From Sinomonas atrocyanea (lineage in GTDB: Bacteria; Actinomycetota; Actinomycetes; Actinomycetales; Micrococcaceae), in the NCBI RefSeq assembly GCF_001577305.1, contig NZ_CP014518.1, positions 2,294,001 to 2,358,000 of the forward strand: a stretch of DNA of 64,000 nucleotides. Reading direction: 5' to 3'. How positions within the stretch are numbered: position 1 is the first letter of the stretch; each line of letters begins with the position of its first letter. The notes under the pieces are model-generated. The model was not told the origin of the DNA, did no database searches, and was given only the letters and a program-made list of their open reading frames with translations. A program made the translations under genes and the position numbers. Below, piece after piece: positions 46,233-55,035 of this stretch.

Positions 46233-48011
46233 CTACGCCTCGGCGCCCTTCTTCGGCTCGGGCTTCGCGTCGACCCCGGCCTCCTTGCGCTGCTCCGGGG
46301 TGATCGGGGACGGCGCGGCCGTGAGCGGATCGAAGCCGCCGCCCGTCTTCGGGAAGGCGATGACCTCGCGGATGGAGTCGACGCCCGCGAGGAGCGCGAC
46401 GACCCGGTCCCAGCCGAACGCGATGCCGCCGTGCGGCGGCGCACCGTACTTGAAGCCCTCGAGGAGGAACCCGAACTTCTCCTGGGCCTCCTCGGCCCCG
46501 ATGCCCATGACCTTGAAGACGCGCTCCTGGATGTCGCGCCGATGGATACGGATCGAGCCGCCGCCGATCTCGTTGCCGTTGCACACGATGTCGTAGGCGT
46601 AGGCGAGGGCCTCGCCCGGATCGGTGTCGAAGGTGTCGAGGAACTCGGGCTTGGGCGAGGTGAAGGCGTGGTGTACCGCCGTCCACGCGGAGTAGCCGAG
46701 GGCCACGTCGCCCGATGCCTTCGCATCGGCAGACGCCTCGAACAGCGGGGCGTCCACGACCCAGACGAAGGCCCAGTCATCCGGGTCGATGAGGCCCGTG
46801 CGGTGGCCGATCTCCACGCGCGCGGCGCCGAGGAGCGCCCGCGAGGGGCCCTGCTCGCCCGCGGCGAAGAAGATGCAGTCCCCGGGGTTCGCCCCGACGG
46901 CCGCTGCGAGCCCCTCGCGCTCGGCGTCGGTGAGGTTCTTGGCGACCGGTCCGGCGAGCTCGCCGTCCTCCTTGTACAGGACGTAGGCCAGTCCCTTCGC
47001 GCCGCGCTGCTTGGCCCACTCCTGCCAGGCGTCCAGCGTGCGGCGGGGCTGCGAGGCGCCGCCGGGCATGACGACCGCACCGACGTACGGGGCCTTGAAG
47101 ACGCCGAACGTCGTGTCCTTGAAGTACTCCGTGAGATCGGTCAGCTCGAGCCCGAATCGCAGGTCCGGTTTGTCCGAGCCGTACTTCGCCATGGCCTCCG
47201 CGTAGGTCATTCGGCGGATCGGGGTCGGGACCTCGACGTCGATGAGCTTCCAGAGGGCCGCGACGATCCGCTCGCCGAGGGCGATGATGTCGTCCTGCTC
47301 GACGAAGCTCGCCTCGATGTCCAGCTGGGTGAACTCGGGCTGCCGGTCCGCGCGGAAGTCCTCGTCGCGGTAGCAGCGGGCGATCTGGAAGTACTTCTCG
47401 ATCCCGCCGACCTGGAGGAGCTGCTTGAACAGCTGGGGGGACTGCGGGAGGGCGTACCACGAGCCGGGCGCGAGGCGGGCGGGCACGAGGAAGTCACGGG
47501 CGCCCTCGGGGGTGGAGCGCGTCAGCGTCGGCGTCTCGACCTCGAGGAAGTCCTCGGCGTGCAGCAGCTCCCGGGCCACCCGGTTGGCCTCGGAGCGCAA
47601 CCGCATGGCCCGGGCGGGGCCGGGGCGCCGCAGGTCGAGGTAGCGGTGGCGCAGGCGCGCCTCCTCGCCGACCTCGACGTGCTCGTCGACCTGGAAGGGC
47701 AGCGGATCGGCCGTGTTGAGGACGATCACCTTCGCGGCCATGACCTCGATCTCGCCCGTGGCGAGGTGCGGGTTCTCGTTGCCGGCCGGCCGGCGCTCCA
47801 CGGTGCCGACCACCTGGAGGACGAACTCGTTGCGCAGTCCGTGGAAGACCTCTTCCTCGCGGACGACGACCTGGGCGACCCCCGTCGAGTCGCGCAGGTC
47901 CACGAAGGCCACCCCGCCGTGGTCTCGGCGGCGGGCCACCCAGCCCGCGAGGGTGACGGTCTGTCCGATGTGCTCGGGACGCAGTGTTCCGAGGCCGTGT
48001 GTGCGCAGCAC
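46233..48011 (-). CDS. aspS: Aspartate--tRNA ligase
   Basis: The product is 592 aa, a bacterial-type class IIb synthetase. The N-terminal OB anticodon domain ('LAGWVARRRDHGGVAFVDLRDSTG'), the catalytic core ('RHRYLDLRRP', 'PQSPQLFKQLLQVGG', 'RCYRDEDFRADRQPEFTQLD') and the GAD insertion are present, with 'FGWDRVVALLAG' near the end. The last 15 residues are Lys/Glu-rich. Whether it also charges tRNA-Asn depends on an AsnRS elsewhere in the genome. It is 54 bases after hisS on the same strand, probably one operon. Confidence 0.97.
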   Translation of the reverse strand: MLRTHGLGTLRPEHIGQTVTLAGWVARRRDHGGVAFVDLRDSTGVAQVVVREEEVFHGLRNEFVLQVVGTVERRPAGNENPHLATGEIEVMAAKVIVLNTADPLPFQVDEHVEVGEEARLRHRYLDLRRPGPARAMRLRSEANRVARELLHAEDFLEVETPTLTRSTPEGARDFLVPARLAPGSWYALPQSPQLFKQLLQVGGIEKYFQIARCYRDEDFRADRQPEFTQLDIEASFVEQDDIIALGERIVAALWKLIDVEVPTPIRRMTYAEAMAKYGSDKPDLRFGLELTDLTEYFKDTTFGVFKAPYVGAVVMPGGASQPRRTLDAWQEWAKQRGAKGLAYVLYKEDGELAGPVAKNLTDAEREGLAAAVGANPGDCIFFAAGEQGPSRALLGAARVEIGHRTGLIDPDDWAFVWVVDAPLFEASADAKASGDVALGYSAWTAVHHAFTSPKPEFLDTFDTDPGEALAYAYDIVCNGNEIGGGSIRIHRRDIQERVFKVMGIGAEEAQEKFGFLLEGFKYGAPPHGGIAFGWDRVVALLAGVDSIREVIAFPKTGGGFDPLTAAPSPITPEQRKEAGVDAKPEPKKGAEA

Positions 48012-48065
48012 AGCTCTTCTTTCAGTAGGGACGAGTTGGTTCGGATCGAGTTTACCCGCAGGGCC

Positions 48066-49412
48066 TCAGGCCGACGGCGCCGCGGCGATCTGCGGCACGA
48101 GGTCCTCCGCGGGCGGCATCCACGAGTCGGGGTCGGCGGCGACCTGCTCGCCGGAGCGGATGTCCTTGACCTCGTGGGTGCCATCGGCGTGGGTGAACCA
48201 CACGAAGGGGATGCCCCGGCGGTCCGCGTACTTGATCTGCTTGCCGAACTTCTCCGCCTTGGCGGCGACCTCGACCGCGATCCCCCGGCTGCGCAGCCTG
48301 GCGGCGATGCCCTGCGCGGCCGCCCACGCGCCGTCGTCGACGAGCGTCACGAGCACCGCCGTCGGCACCGACCGGCTCGCCGTCGCCAAACCCTGGCTGA
48401 GGATCCGGGAGACGAGCCGGGTGACGCCGATCGACAGTCCCACGCCGGGGAACTTCCGCGTACCCTTCGTGGCCAGGGCGTCGTAGCGGCCGCCGGAGCA
48501 GATCGAGCCGAGCTGCTCGTGGCCCACGAGCACGGTCTCGTAGACGGTGCCCGTGTAGTAGTCCAGGCCGCGGGCGATGCTCAGGTCGGCGACCACCTTG
48601 CCGGGGGCGACGGCCGAGGCCGCCGCGATGACCTCCTCGAGCTCGGCGAGCCCTTCGGCGAGCAGCTCGTCCTCCACCCCGAGGGCGCGCACCTGCTCGA
48701 CGAAGGACGTGTCCTCGGTGCGGATGGAGGCCAGTTCGAGCGCGGCCTTCGCCTGCTCCGCGGTGGCTCCGAGCTCCTCCTGTAGGAGCTCCGCGACCCG
48801 TTCCGGGCCGATCTTCTCGAGCTTGTCGATGCTGCGCAGCACGCCCGCCGTGTCGGTCAGGCCGATGCCGCGGTAGAAGCCCTCGGCCAGCTTGCGGTTG
48901 TTGATCCGCAGCCGGAACGGCGGGATCGGGAGCGCGGAGAGCGCCTCCGCGATGACCAGCGCCAGCTCCACGTCGTAGCGGAAGGGGAGATCGCCGTCGC
49001 CCACCACGTCGATGTCCGCCTGGGTGAACTCGCGGGCCCGGCCCTCCTGGGGACGCTCGCCGCGCCAGACCTTCTGGATCTGGTACCGGCGGAACGGGAA
49101 CGCGAGGTAGCCGGCGTTCTCGACGACATAGCGCGCGAAGGGGACGGTGAGGTCGAAGTGGAGGGCCAGCGCATTCGCGTCGTCCCGGCTCGCCGAGTCC
49201 TCGTCGTCCTGGAGCCGCGAGAGGCCGTAGACCTCCTTGTCGATCTCGCCCTTGCGCAGGAGCTGGCCGACGGTCTCCACCGCCCGGGTCTCGATCGACG
49301 CGAACCCGTGCAGCTCGAAGGTGCGCCGGAGGGTGTCGAGCACGTGGAGCTCCACGAGCCTCTCCTGCGGAAGCCACTCGGGGAATCCGGACAGCGAGGC
49401 GGTACGTGCCAT
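48066..49412 (-). CDS. hisS: Histidine--tRNA ligase
   Basis: The product is 448 aa from ATG 49412, with AAGGAG 10 bases upstream; a TTG three codons earlier would sit on that ribosome binding site. Class II motifs are visible: motif 2 'FRRYQIQKVWRGERPQEGRAREFTQADID', the histidine motif 'IARGLDYYTGTVYE' and 'CSGGRYD', and motif 3 'PGVGLSIGVTRL'. The C-terminal anticodon domain has 'RRGIPFVWF'. It is divergent from the cyclophilin gene and precedes aspS. Confidence 0.96.
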   Translation of the reverse strand: MARTASLSGFPEWLPQERLVELHVLDTLRRTFELHGFASIETRAVETVGQLLRKGEIDKEVYGLSRLQDDEDSASRDDANALALHFDLTVPFARYVVENAGYLAFPFRRYQIQKVWRGERPQEGRAREFTQADIDVVGDGDLPFRYDVELALVIAEALSALPIPPFRLRINNRKLAEGFYRGIGLTDTAGVLRSIDKLEKIGPERVAELLQEELGATAEQAKAALELASIRTEDTSFVEQVRALGVEDELLAEGLAELEEVIAAASAVAPGKVVADLSIARGLDYYTGTVYETVLVGHEQLGSICSGGRYDALATKGTRKFPGVGLSIGVTRLVSRILSQGLATASRSVPTAVLVTLVDDGAWAAAQGIAARLRSRGIAVEVAAKAEKFGKQIKYADRRGIPFVWFTHADGTHEVKDIRSGEQVAADPDSWMPPAEDLVPQIAAAPSA

Positions 49413-49507
49413 GGGTGACAAACTCCTTGTGCGTAGACTGACTGCTGCACAAGTTTATGCGCCTGTTCAGGCACCCTGAGATGAGCGTGCGGATGGAGGA
49501 CTGCCCG

Positions 49508-50296
49508 GTGGCCAAGCGGAACGTGCGTGAGGACCGCCGTCGCATCCAGCTCATGGACGCGAAGGCCGAGCTGCGCAGGGGCAAAGAGAGACGGCGCCGT
49601 CGCGACAACACGATCGCCGCCACAGCCACCGCGGCCGCGGTCGTCCTCGCGGCCGTGCTGCAGGGAACGGTCTTCGCCTCCAACCCGACCGCGTCGGAGT
49701 ACGCCGCCGCCCAGGCCGGGCTCGAGGCGCCCACGCCGTCGGCCACGCCGAGCGCCGCCCCGAGCAACGGCCCCCAGATCCCCAAGCCCGCAGCGGCCGC
49801 TGGGAAGACGTTCACCGGCAGCCTCGTCCTCAACGGCAAGCCCGTCGGGTTCGAGCTCGACGGCACGAAGGCGCCCCAGGCCGCCGCCGTCTTCTCGTCC
49901 CTCGGGCAGGCAGGCACGCTGAACGGCCGGCAGTGCGGCCGGCTCACGACCGGCGCGTCCTTCGCCCTCCTGCAGTGCGGCCAGAAGGCGGACGGGTCCG
50001 CCGACCCCTCCTACACCTGGGGGCCGCTGGAGAACACGCCGGCGGACGGCAAGTACCCCGCGGGCACGATCGCGGTCGCGCGGACCGCGGGCAACGCCTA
50101 CGGGAACGGCCAGGAGTTCTTCATCGTGTACAAGGACACCACCATTCCCTCGGACAGCGCCGGCGGCTACACGGTCGTGGGCCACGTGACCTCAGGCCTC
50201 GACGTCGTCCAGGCGATTGCCGCCCAAGGCGTCAAGACCGGCAATGACGGGGCTCCCGTGACGCCAGTCACGATAGACTCGTTCACGGTGAAGTGA
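49508..50296 (+). CDS. Membrane-anchored cyclophilin-type peptidylprolyl isomerase
   Basis: The product is 262 aa from GTG 49508 (GGAGGA about 8 bases upstream). The first 33 residues are strongly basic and followed by a membrane segment at about 35-57. After an Ala/Pro/Ser-rich linker comes a compact cyclophilin domain: 'GRLTTGASFALLQCGQ', 'YPAGTIAVARTAGNAYGNGQEFFIVY' and 'YTVVGHVTSGLDVVQAIAAQG'. The domain faces outside. The family catalyses cis-trans change at proline bonds; some active-site positions differ from human cyclophilin A, so activity is not certain. It lies between hisS and the DUF349 gene. Confidence 0.88.
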   Translation: MAKRNVREDRRRIQLMDAKAELRRGKERRRRRDNTIAATATAAAVVLAAVLQGTVFASNPTASEYAAAQAGLEAPTPSATPSAAPSNGPQIPKPAAAAGKTFTGSLVLNGKPVGFELDGTKAPQAAAVFSSLGQAGTLNGRQCGRLTTGASFALLQCGQKADGSADPSYTWGPLENTPADGKYPAGTIAVARTAGNAYGNGQEFFIVYKDTTIPSDSAGGYTVVGHVTSGLDVVQAIAAQGVKTGNDGAPVTPVTIDSFTVK

Positions 50297-50299
50297 CGC

Positions 50300-50323
50300 G
50301 GGCTGCCGGTACCCCGGCAGCCC
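50300..50323 (+). terminator. Hairpin after the cyclophilin gene
   Basis: GGGCTGCCGG-TACC-CCGGCAGCCC: 10-bp perfect stem with a 4-base loop, starting 4 bases after the stop codon. No U-tract; probably a terminator or 3'-end stabiliser. Confidence 0.7.
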
Positions 50324-50360
50324 CTCCGAAGGACAAACCACAATCGAAAGAGTTCTAGCG

Positions 50361-51767
50361 GTGACCGAAAGTCAGAAATCCGACGACACCACGGCCGCAA
50401 CGGCCGCGTCCGTACCGTCCCCCGCCGCCTTCGCGGCCAAGCTCAAGCCAGCCGCGCCGGTGGCGCCGTCCCCGGCCCCCGCCGTCGTCGCCGCCCCCGT
50501 TGCGGCGCCCGTCTCGCTTGCCGAGGCCTCGAAGTGGGGAAGAGTCGAGGGCGATGGGCACGTCTTCCTCACCATCGACGGCGAGGAGCACCCGGTCGGG
50601 CAGTACCCGGGGGTCTCCGCCGACGAGGCGCTGGCCTACTTCGCGCGCAAGTTCGAGGACGTCCTCGCCCAGATCGGGCTCCTCGAGCAGCGGGTCGCCT
50701 CCCACGCCGCCGTCGCCGACGTCCGCAAGGCCGCCTCCCATCTGCGGGCCCAGCTCGCTGAGCGGGCGATGGTCGGGGACCTCCGCGCGGCCGAGGGCCG
50801 CCTCGACGCCCTCGAGCAGTCCCTCGTCCAGGCGGAGGCCGCCGAGAAGGCCCAGCATGAGGCTGCGCGGGCCGAGGAGCTCGCGCGGCGCGAGGCCATC
50901 GTCTCCGAGGCCGAGCAGATCAGCGGCCAGGACCCCGAGCGGACCCAGTGGAAGTCGAGCGGGGCCCGGATGAACGAGCTCTTCGAGGAGTGGAAGTCGT
51001 CCCAGAAGTCGGGGCTGCGCCTCGGGCGCGCCGCCGAGGACGCCCTGTGGAAGCGCTTCCGCGCCGCCCGGACCCAGTTCGACCGGCACCGCCGCGCGTA
51101 CTTCTCCCAGCTGGACAGCATCAACGCCCAGGCGAAGACCGTGAAGGAGCGCCTCATCGCCGAGGCCGAGTCGCTCCAGACCTCCACGGACTGGGGCTGG
51201 GCCGCCGGTGAGTACCGCCGCCTCATGGATGAATGGAAGGCCGCTCCGCGCGCCAGCCGCAAGGAGGACGACGCCCTCTGGGTCCGCTTCCGGGCCGCGC
51301 AGAACGTGTTCTTCGAGGCACGCCAGGCCGCCAACGACGCGGTGGACCGGGAGTACTCGTCGAACCTGAAGGCCAAGGAGGCCCTCCTCGCCGAGGCCCA
51401 GCAGATCCTGCCGGTGCAGGACCTGAACGCGGCCAAGAAGGCGCTCCAGTCCATCCGGGAGCGGTGGGAGGAGGCGGGCCGCGTCCCGCGTGCCGACATG
51501 GGGCGCATGGAGTCGGGACTCCGCCGCATCGAGGACGCGGTCGCGCAGGCCGAGCACGAGAACTGGCGCCGCACGGATCCGGAGACGAAGGCCCGTACCG
51601 ACTCGGCCCTGAGCCAGCTTGAGGCCTCGATCACGAGCCTCGAGGAGGAGCTCGCCGCGGCCCAGTCGAAGGGTGACGCCCGGGCGACCGCCAAGGCCCA
51701 GGAGGCCCTGGATGCGCGGCGCCTGTGGCTCTCGACGCTGCAGAAGTCGGCGGACGAGCTCGGCTGA
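50361..51767 (+). CDS. DUF349 domain-containing protein
   Basis: The product is 468 aa from GTG 50361. The first 55 residues are Ala/Pro/Thr-rich. A small beta domain follows ('WGRVEGDGHVFLTIDGEEHPVGQYPG'). From about residue 100 on the protein is helical with several DUF349 repeats, each marked by a Trp-containing 'W...F..A' pattern ('RMNELFEEWKSSQKSG', 'LWKRFRAARTQFDRHR', 'YRRLMDEWKAAPRASRKEDDALWVRFRAAQ'). DUF349 proteins are coiled-coil-rich; their function is not settled. It is transcribed after the cyclophilin gene and ended by a strong hairpin. Confidence 0.9.
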   Translation: MTESQKSDDTTAATAASVPSPAAFAAKLKPAAPVAPSPAPAVVAAPVAAPVSLAEASKWGRVEGDGHVFLTIDGEEHPVGQYPGVSADEALAYFARKFEDVLAQIGLLEQRVASHAAVADVRKAASHLRAQLAERAMVGDLRAAEGRLDALEQSLVQAEAAEKAQHEAARAEELARREAIVSEAEQISGQDPERTQWKSSGARMNELFEEWKSSQKSGLRLGRAAEDALWKRFRAARTQFDRHRRAYFSQLDSINAQAKTVKERLIAEAESLQTSTDWGWAAGEYRRLMDEWKAAPRASRKEDDALWVRFRAAQNVFFEARQAANDAVDREYSSNLKAKEALLAEAQQILPVQDLNAAKKALQSIRERWEEAGRVPRADMGRMESGLRRIEDAVAQAEHENWRRTDPETKARTDSALSQLEASITSLEEELAAAQSKGDARATAKAQEALDARRLWLSTLQKSADELG

Positions 51768-51787
51768 TCCGGCTCCGCCCATCCTCC

Positions 51788-51827
51788 TGAGGGCCCGGCA
51801 CAGCCATCGTGCGGTGCCGGGCCCTCA
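51788..51827 (+). terminator. Terminator after the DUF349 gene
   Basis: TGAGGGCCCGGCAC (51788-51801) pairs perfectly with GTGCCGGGCCCTCA (51814-51827), 14-bp stem, 12-base loop, 21 bases after the stop codon. No U-tract. Confidence 0.8.
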
Positions 51828-51908
51828 GTGCGTCCGCTCCGCGGGGCGTTGTCCACAGGCATCGGCCCGGGCGCGCGCACAGCCCGCAGGCCGGGGCATG
51901 ATGACCGT

Positions 51909-52565
51909 ATGCCAGATTCCCTCTTCCCCCGCGGCGCGGGCCTCGGCGGGCCGCCCGTGCTCACGGCCGGGTGCCCGTTCAGCGCCGTCGAACTGCAGGC
52001 GATGGAGTCCGACGGGGTGGTCCGGCGGATTCTCGCCCAGGTGTATGTGCCCGCGGCGGCGCGTGCCACGGCCCAGCTGAGGGCGCGGGCGCTGGCGCAG
52101 ACGCTCACTCCGCGGGTGCGCGAGCGGACCGTGGCGGGGCGGATGACCGCAGCCTGGGTCCTGGGCTGCGCGCCGGCGCCGGAGCGGCCGGTCATGCTCG
52201 TCGAGAGCACCCGGCGGCTCGCGCGGCTCGGCACCGGAGACAGGCTTCTGGTCCACGAGGTGCGCTTCGGGGACCTCGACGTCGTCGACATCGCGGGACT
52301 GAGGGTCACGAGCGGCCTCCGCACGGCGATCGACCTCGCGCTCCACTCCGAGGAGCGCACGGCGCTGCCCGTGCTGCGGCGACTGCTGGACCATCCCGGC
52401 CTGGGACTCACACCGGCCCTCGTGTCCGCGGGCCTCGAGGCGATGCCCAGGCAGCCCCACAAGGAGAGGGCGCGACGCGTGCTCGGCTGCCTCGGCTCTC
52501 CTGAGGGCGCCACACCGGAGGGCCGCCCGGCGGGCGGACCGCTCGAGCGGGGGCCTTCCTGCTAG
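51909..52565 (+). CDS. AbiEi-antitoxin-like protein, orphan (function uncertain)
   Basis: The product is 218 aa from ATG 51909. The centre, 'VRERTVAGRMTAAWVLGCAP', then 'LDVVDIAGLRVTSGLRTAIDLAL', recalls the C-terminal domain of AbiEi-type (type IV) antitoxins, where 'AAWLHG' and 'VTS..RT..DLA' are common. No AbiEii-like nucleotidyltransferase toxin lies beside it: upstream is the DUF349 terminator and downstream the convergent rel gene. Such solitary genes are frequent in Micrococcaceae. A CATGAT box 6 bases before the ATG would fit a leaderless transcript; an earlier in-frame ATG at 51828 overlaps the terminator and is unlikely. Confidence 0.65.
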   Translation: MPDSLFPRGAGLGGPPVLTAGCPFSAVELQAMESDGVVRRILAQVYVPAAARATAQLRARALAQTLTPRVRERTVAGRMTAAWVLGCAPAPERPVMLVESTRRLARLGTGDRLLVHEVRFGDLDVVDIAGLRVTSGLRTAIDLALHSEERTALPVLRRLLDHPGLGLTPALVSAGLEAMPRQPHKERARRVLGCLGSPEGATPEGRPAGGPLERGPSC

Positions 52566-54994
52566 GTGCGGCGCCGGTTGCCGGTGGTGCGGTAGACGTC
52601 GAACACGCCGTCGATGCGGCGCACCGCACCCAGCACATGGCTGAGGTACTTGGGGTCCCCCATCTCGAACGCGAAGCGAGAGACGGCCAGCCGGTCGGTG
52701 GACGTGTGCACGTGCGCGGAGAGGATGTTCACGTGGTTCTCGGAGAGCACGCGGGTCACGTCGGAGAGCAGGCTCTTGCGGTCGAGCGCCTCCACCTGGA
52801 TCTCGACGAGGAACACGCTGGACTGGGTGGGCGCCCATTCGACGTCGACCATGCGGTCCGGCTCGGCACGGAGCGTGGCGATGTTCGTACAGTCCGTCCG
52901 GTGCACCGAGACCCCGGAGCCGCGCGTCACGAAGCCGATGATGGGATCCGGCGGCACGGGCGTGCAGCAGCGGGCCAGCTTGACCCACACGTCGCCGACG
53001 CCCTTCACGATCACGCCGGAGTTCGAGTACTTGGGCGGGGTGCTGCCCTTGGTGGGCGCGATCGTCTCGGCGATGTCCTCGGCCGCCCCGGCCGCCCCGC
53101 CGAGGCTGTCGACCAGCTTCTCGACCACCGACTGGGCCGACGCGTGGCCGTCGCCGATGCCGGCGTAGAGCCCCGCGATGTCCTGGTAGCGGAACTCCTG
53201 GGCCACGGCGAGCAGCGCGTCGTGGCTGAGCAGGCGCTGCAGCGGGAGGTTCTGCTTGCGCATCGCCCGGGTGAGCAGCTCCTTGCCCTTGTCGATCGCC
53301 TCCTCGCGGCGCTCCTTCGAGAACCACTGCCTGATCTTGTTGCGGGCCCGGGCGCTCTTGACGAAGTGCTGCCAGTCCTGGCTCGGGCCGGCGCCCTCGG
53401 CCTTCGAGGTGAAGATCTCGACCCAGTCGCCGTGGTTGAGCTCGCTGTTGAGCGGGACGAGCTTGCCGTTGACCCGGGCCCCGATGGTCCGGTGGCCCAC
53501 CTCGGTGTGCACCGCGTAGGCGAAGTCCACCGGGGTGGATCCGGCCGGCAGCGCCATGACCTCGCCCTTGGGCGTGAACACGAAGACTTCCTTCGCGTTG
53601 ATCTCGAACCGGAGCGAGTCGAGGAACTCCCCCGGGTCCGAGGTCTCCTGCTGCCAGTCCACGAGCGAGCGGAGCCAGCCCATTTCGGAGGCCTTGCCGC
53701 TGGGCGTGTGGCTCTGGGTGCGCGGCTGGTCCTTGTACTTCCAGTGGGCCGCGACGCCGTACTCGGCCCGCCGGTGCATGTCGTGCGTGCGGATCTGGAT
53801 CTCGACCGGCTTCCCGCTCGGCCCGATCACGGTCGTGTGCAGCGACTGGTACATGTTGAACTTGGGCATCGCGATGTAGTCCTTGAACCGGCCCGGAAGC
53901 GGGTTCCACCGCGCATGCAGGGTGCCCAGCACCGCGTAGCAGTCGCGCACCGTGTCGACCAGGACGCGGACGCCCATGAGGTCGTTGATGTCGTCGAATT
54001 CCTTCTGGCGGACGATCATCTTCTGGTAGATCGAGTAGTAGTGCTTGGGGCGGCCGGTGATCTCGGCCTTGATCTTCGCCGCGCGCAGGTCGTCAGCGAT
54101 CTGGGCGCGGATCACCGAGAGCTGCTTCTCCCGTTCCGGGGTGCGCGCCCCCACCATGCGCACGATCTCCTCGTACACCTTGGGGTAGAGGGCCGCGAAG
54201 GAGAGGTCCTCGAGCTCCCACTTGATGGTGTTCATGCCGAGCCGGTGCGCGAGGGGCGCGAAGATCTCGAGCGTCTCGCGGGCCTTGCGGGCCGAGGATT
54301 CTGGTGAGACGAAGCGCCAGGTGCGCGCATTGTGCAGCCGGTCCGCGAGCTTGATGACGAGTACGCGGATGTCCTTGGCCATCGCCACGACCATCTTGCG
54401 CACGGTCTCCGACTGGGCCGCCTCGCCGAACTGGACCTTGTCGAGCTTCGTGACGCCGTCCACGAGCATCGCGACCTCGGGCCCGAAGTCCTTCTTCAGC
54501 TGCTCGAGCGTGTAGGAGGTGTCCTCGACGGTGTCGTGCAGGAGCGCCGCGGCAAGCGTCGTCCCGGTCATCCCGAGCTCGGCCAGGATGGTGGCCACCG
54601 CGACGGGATGGGTGATGTAGGGGTCGCCGCTCTTGCGCTTCTGCCCCTGGTGGCTGCGCTCCGCGACCTCGTAGGCCCGCTGGATGAGGTCGAAGTCCTC
54701 CCGCGGGTTGTTGGCGCGCACGGTGCGCAGCAGCGGCTCGAGGATCGGCGAGTGGGCGCTCGGCCCGCGGCCGGTCAGCCGTGCCAGCCTCGCGAAGGAC
54801 CAGTCCCGGCGGCCGAGCGTAGGGCGCTCGAGCAGGCTGTTCCCGCCCGCGCCGGCAGGTGCCGGGGCGGCCTGCGGTGCGGGGGACGCCGTGCGCGCGG
54901 GCGACGACGGGCCCCCGGCGCCGCTCCCCGCGGCACCGGGCGCCCCTGCCGGGGCCTGGGACGTCGGACGCTCCACCACCGAGGGGACCTCCAT
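52562..54994 (-). CDS. rel: Bifunctional (p)ppGpp synthetase / hydrolase (Rel)
   Basis: The product is 810 aa from ATG 54994; GTG 54979 has a better-spaced GGAGG (8 bases) and may be the true start. The order is: disordered Pro/Ala leader to about 60; HD hydrolase domain with His153-Asp154 ('LLHDTVED', intact); synthetase domain with 'DDINDLMGVRVLVDT' and 'RFKDYIAMPKFNMYQSLHTTV'; TGS domain ('VFTPKGEVMALPAGSTPVDFAYAVH'); a Cys/His-containing helical part ('RCCTPVPPD'); and C-terminal ACT. The RFKD motif in the synthetase is the form seen in bifunctional enzymes. It controls the stringent response. Its stop overlaps the last codons of the convergent AbiEi-like gene. Confidence 0.96.
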   Translation of the reverse strand: MEVPSVVERPTSQAPAGAPGAAGSGAGGPSSPARTASPAPQAAPAPAGAGGNSLLERPTLGRRDWSFARLARLTGRGPSAHSPILEPLLRTVRANNPREDFDLIQRAYEVAERSHQGQKRKSGDPYITHPVAVATILAELGMTGTTLAAALLHDTVEDTSYTLEQLKKDFGPEVAMLVDGVTKLDKVQFGEAAQSETVRKMVVAMAKDIRVLVIKLADRLHNARTWRFVSPESSARKARETLEIFAPLAHRLGMNTIKWELEDLSFAALYPKVYEEIVRMVGARTPEREKQLSVIRAQIADDLRAAKIKAEITGRPKHYYSIYQKMIVRQKEFDDINDLMGVRVLVDTVRDCYAVLGTLHARWNPLPGRFKDYIAMPKFNMYQSLHTTVIGPSGKPVEIQIRTHDMHRRAEYGVAAHWKYKDQPRTQSHTPSGKASEMGWLRSLVDWQQETSDPGEFLDSLRFEINAKEVFVFTPKGEVMALPAGSTPVDFAYAVHTEVGHRTIGARVNGKLVPLNSELNHGDWVEIFTSKAEGAGPSQDWQHFVKSARARNKIRQWFSKERREEAIDKGKELLTRAMRKQNLPLQRLLSHDALLAVAQEFRYQDIAGLYAGIGDGHASAQSVVEKLVDSLGGAAGAAEDIAETIAPTKGSTPPKYSNSGVIVKGVGDVWVKLARCCTPVPPDPIIGFVTRGSGVSVHRTDCTNIATLRAEPDRMVDVEWAPTQSSVFLVEIQVEALDRKSLLSDVTRVLSENHVNILSAHVHTSTDRLAVSRFAFEMGDPKYLSHVLGAVRRIDGVFDVYRTTGNRRRT

Positions 54995-55035
54995 TCGTTG
55001 ACGGGATTCCCTCAGTGTATGCCCCGCGCGGCCGC

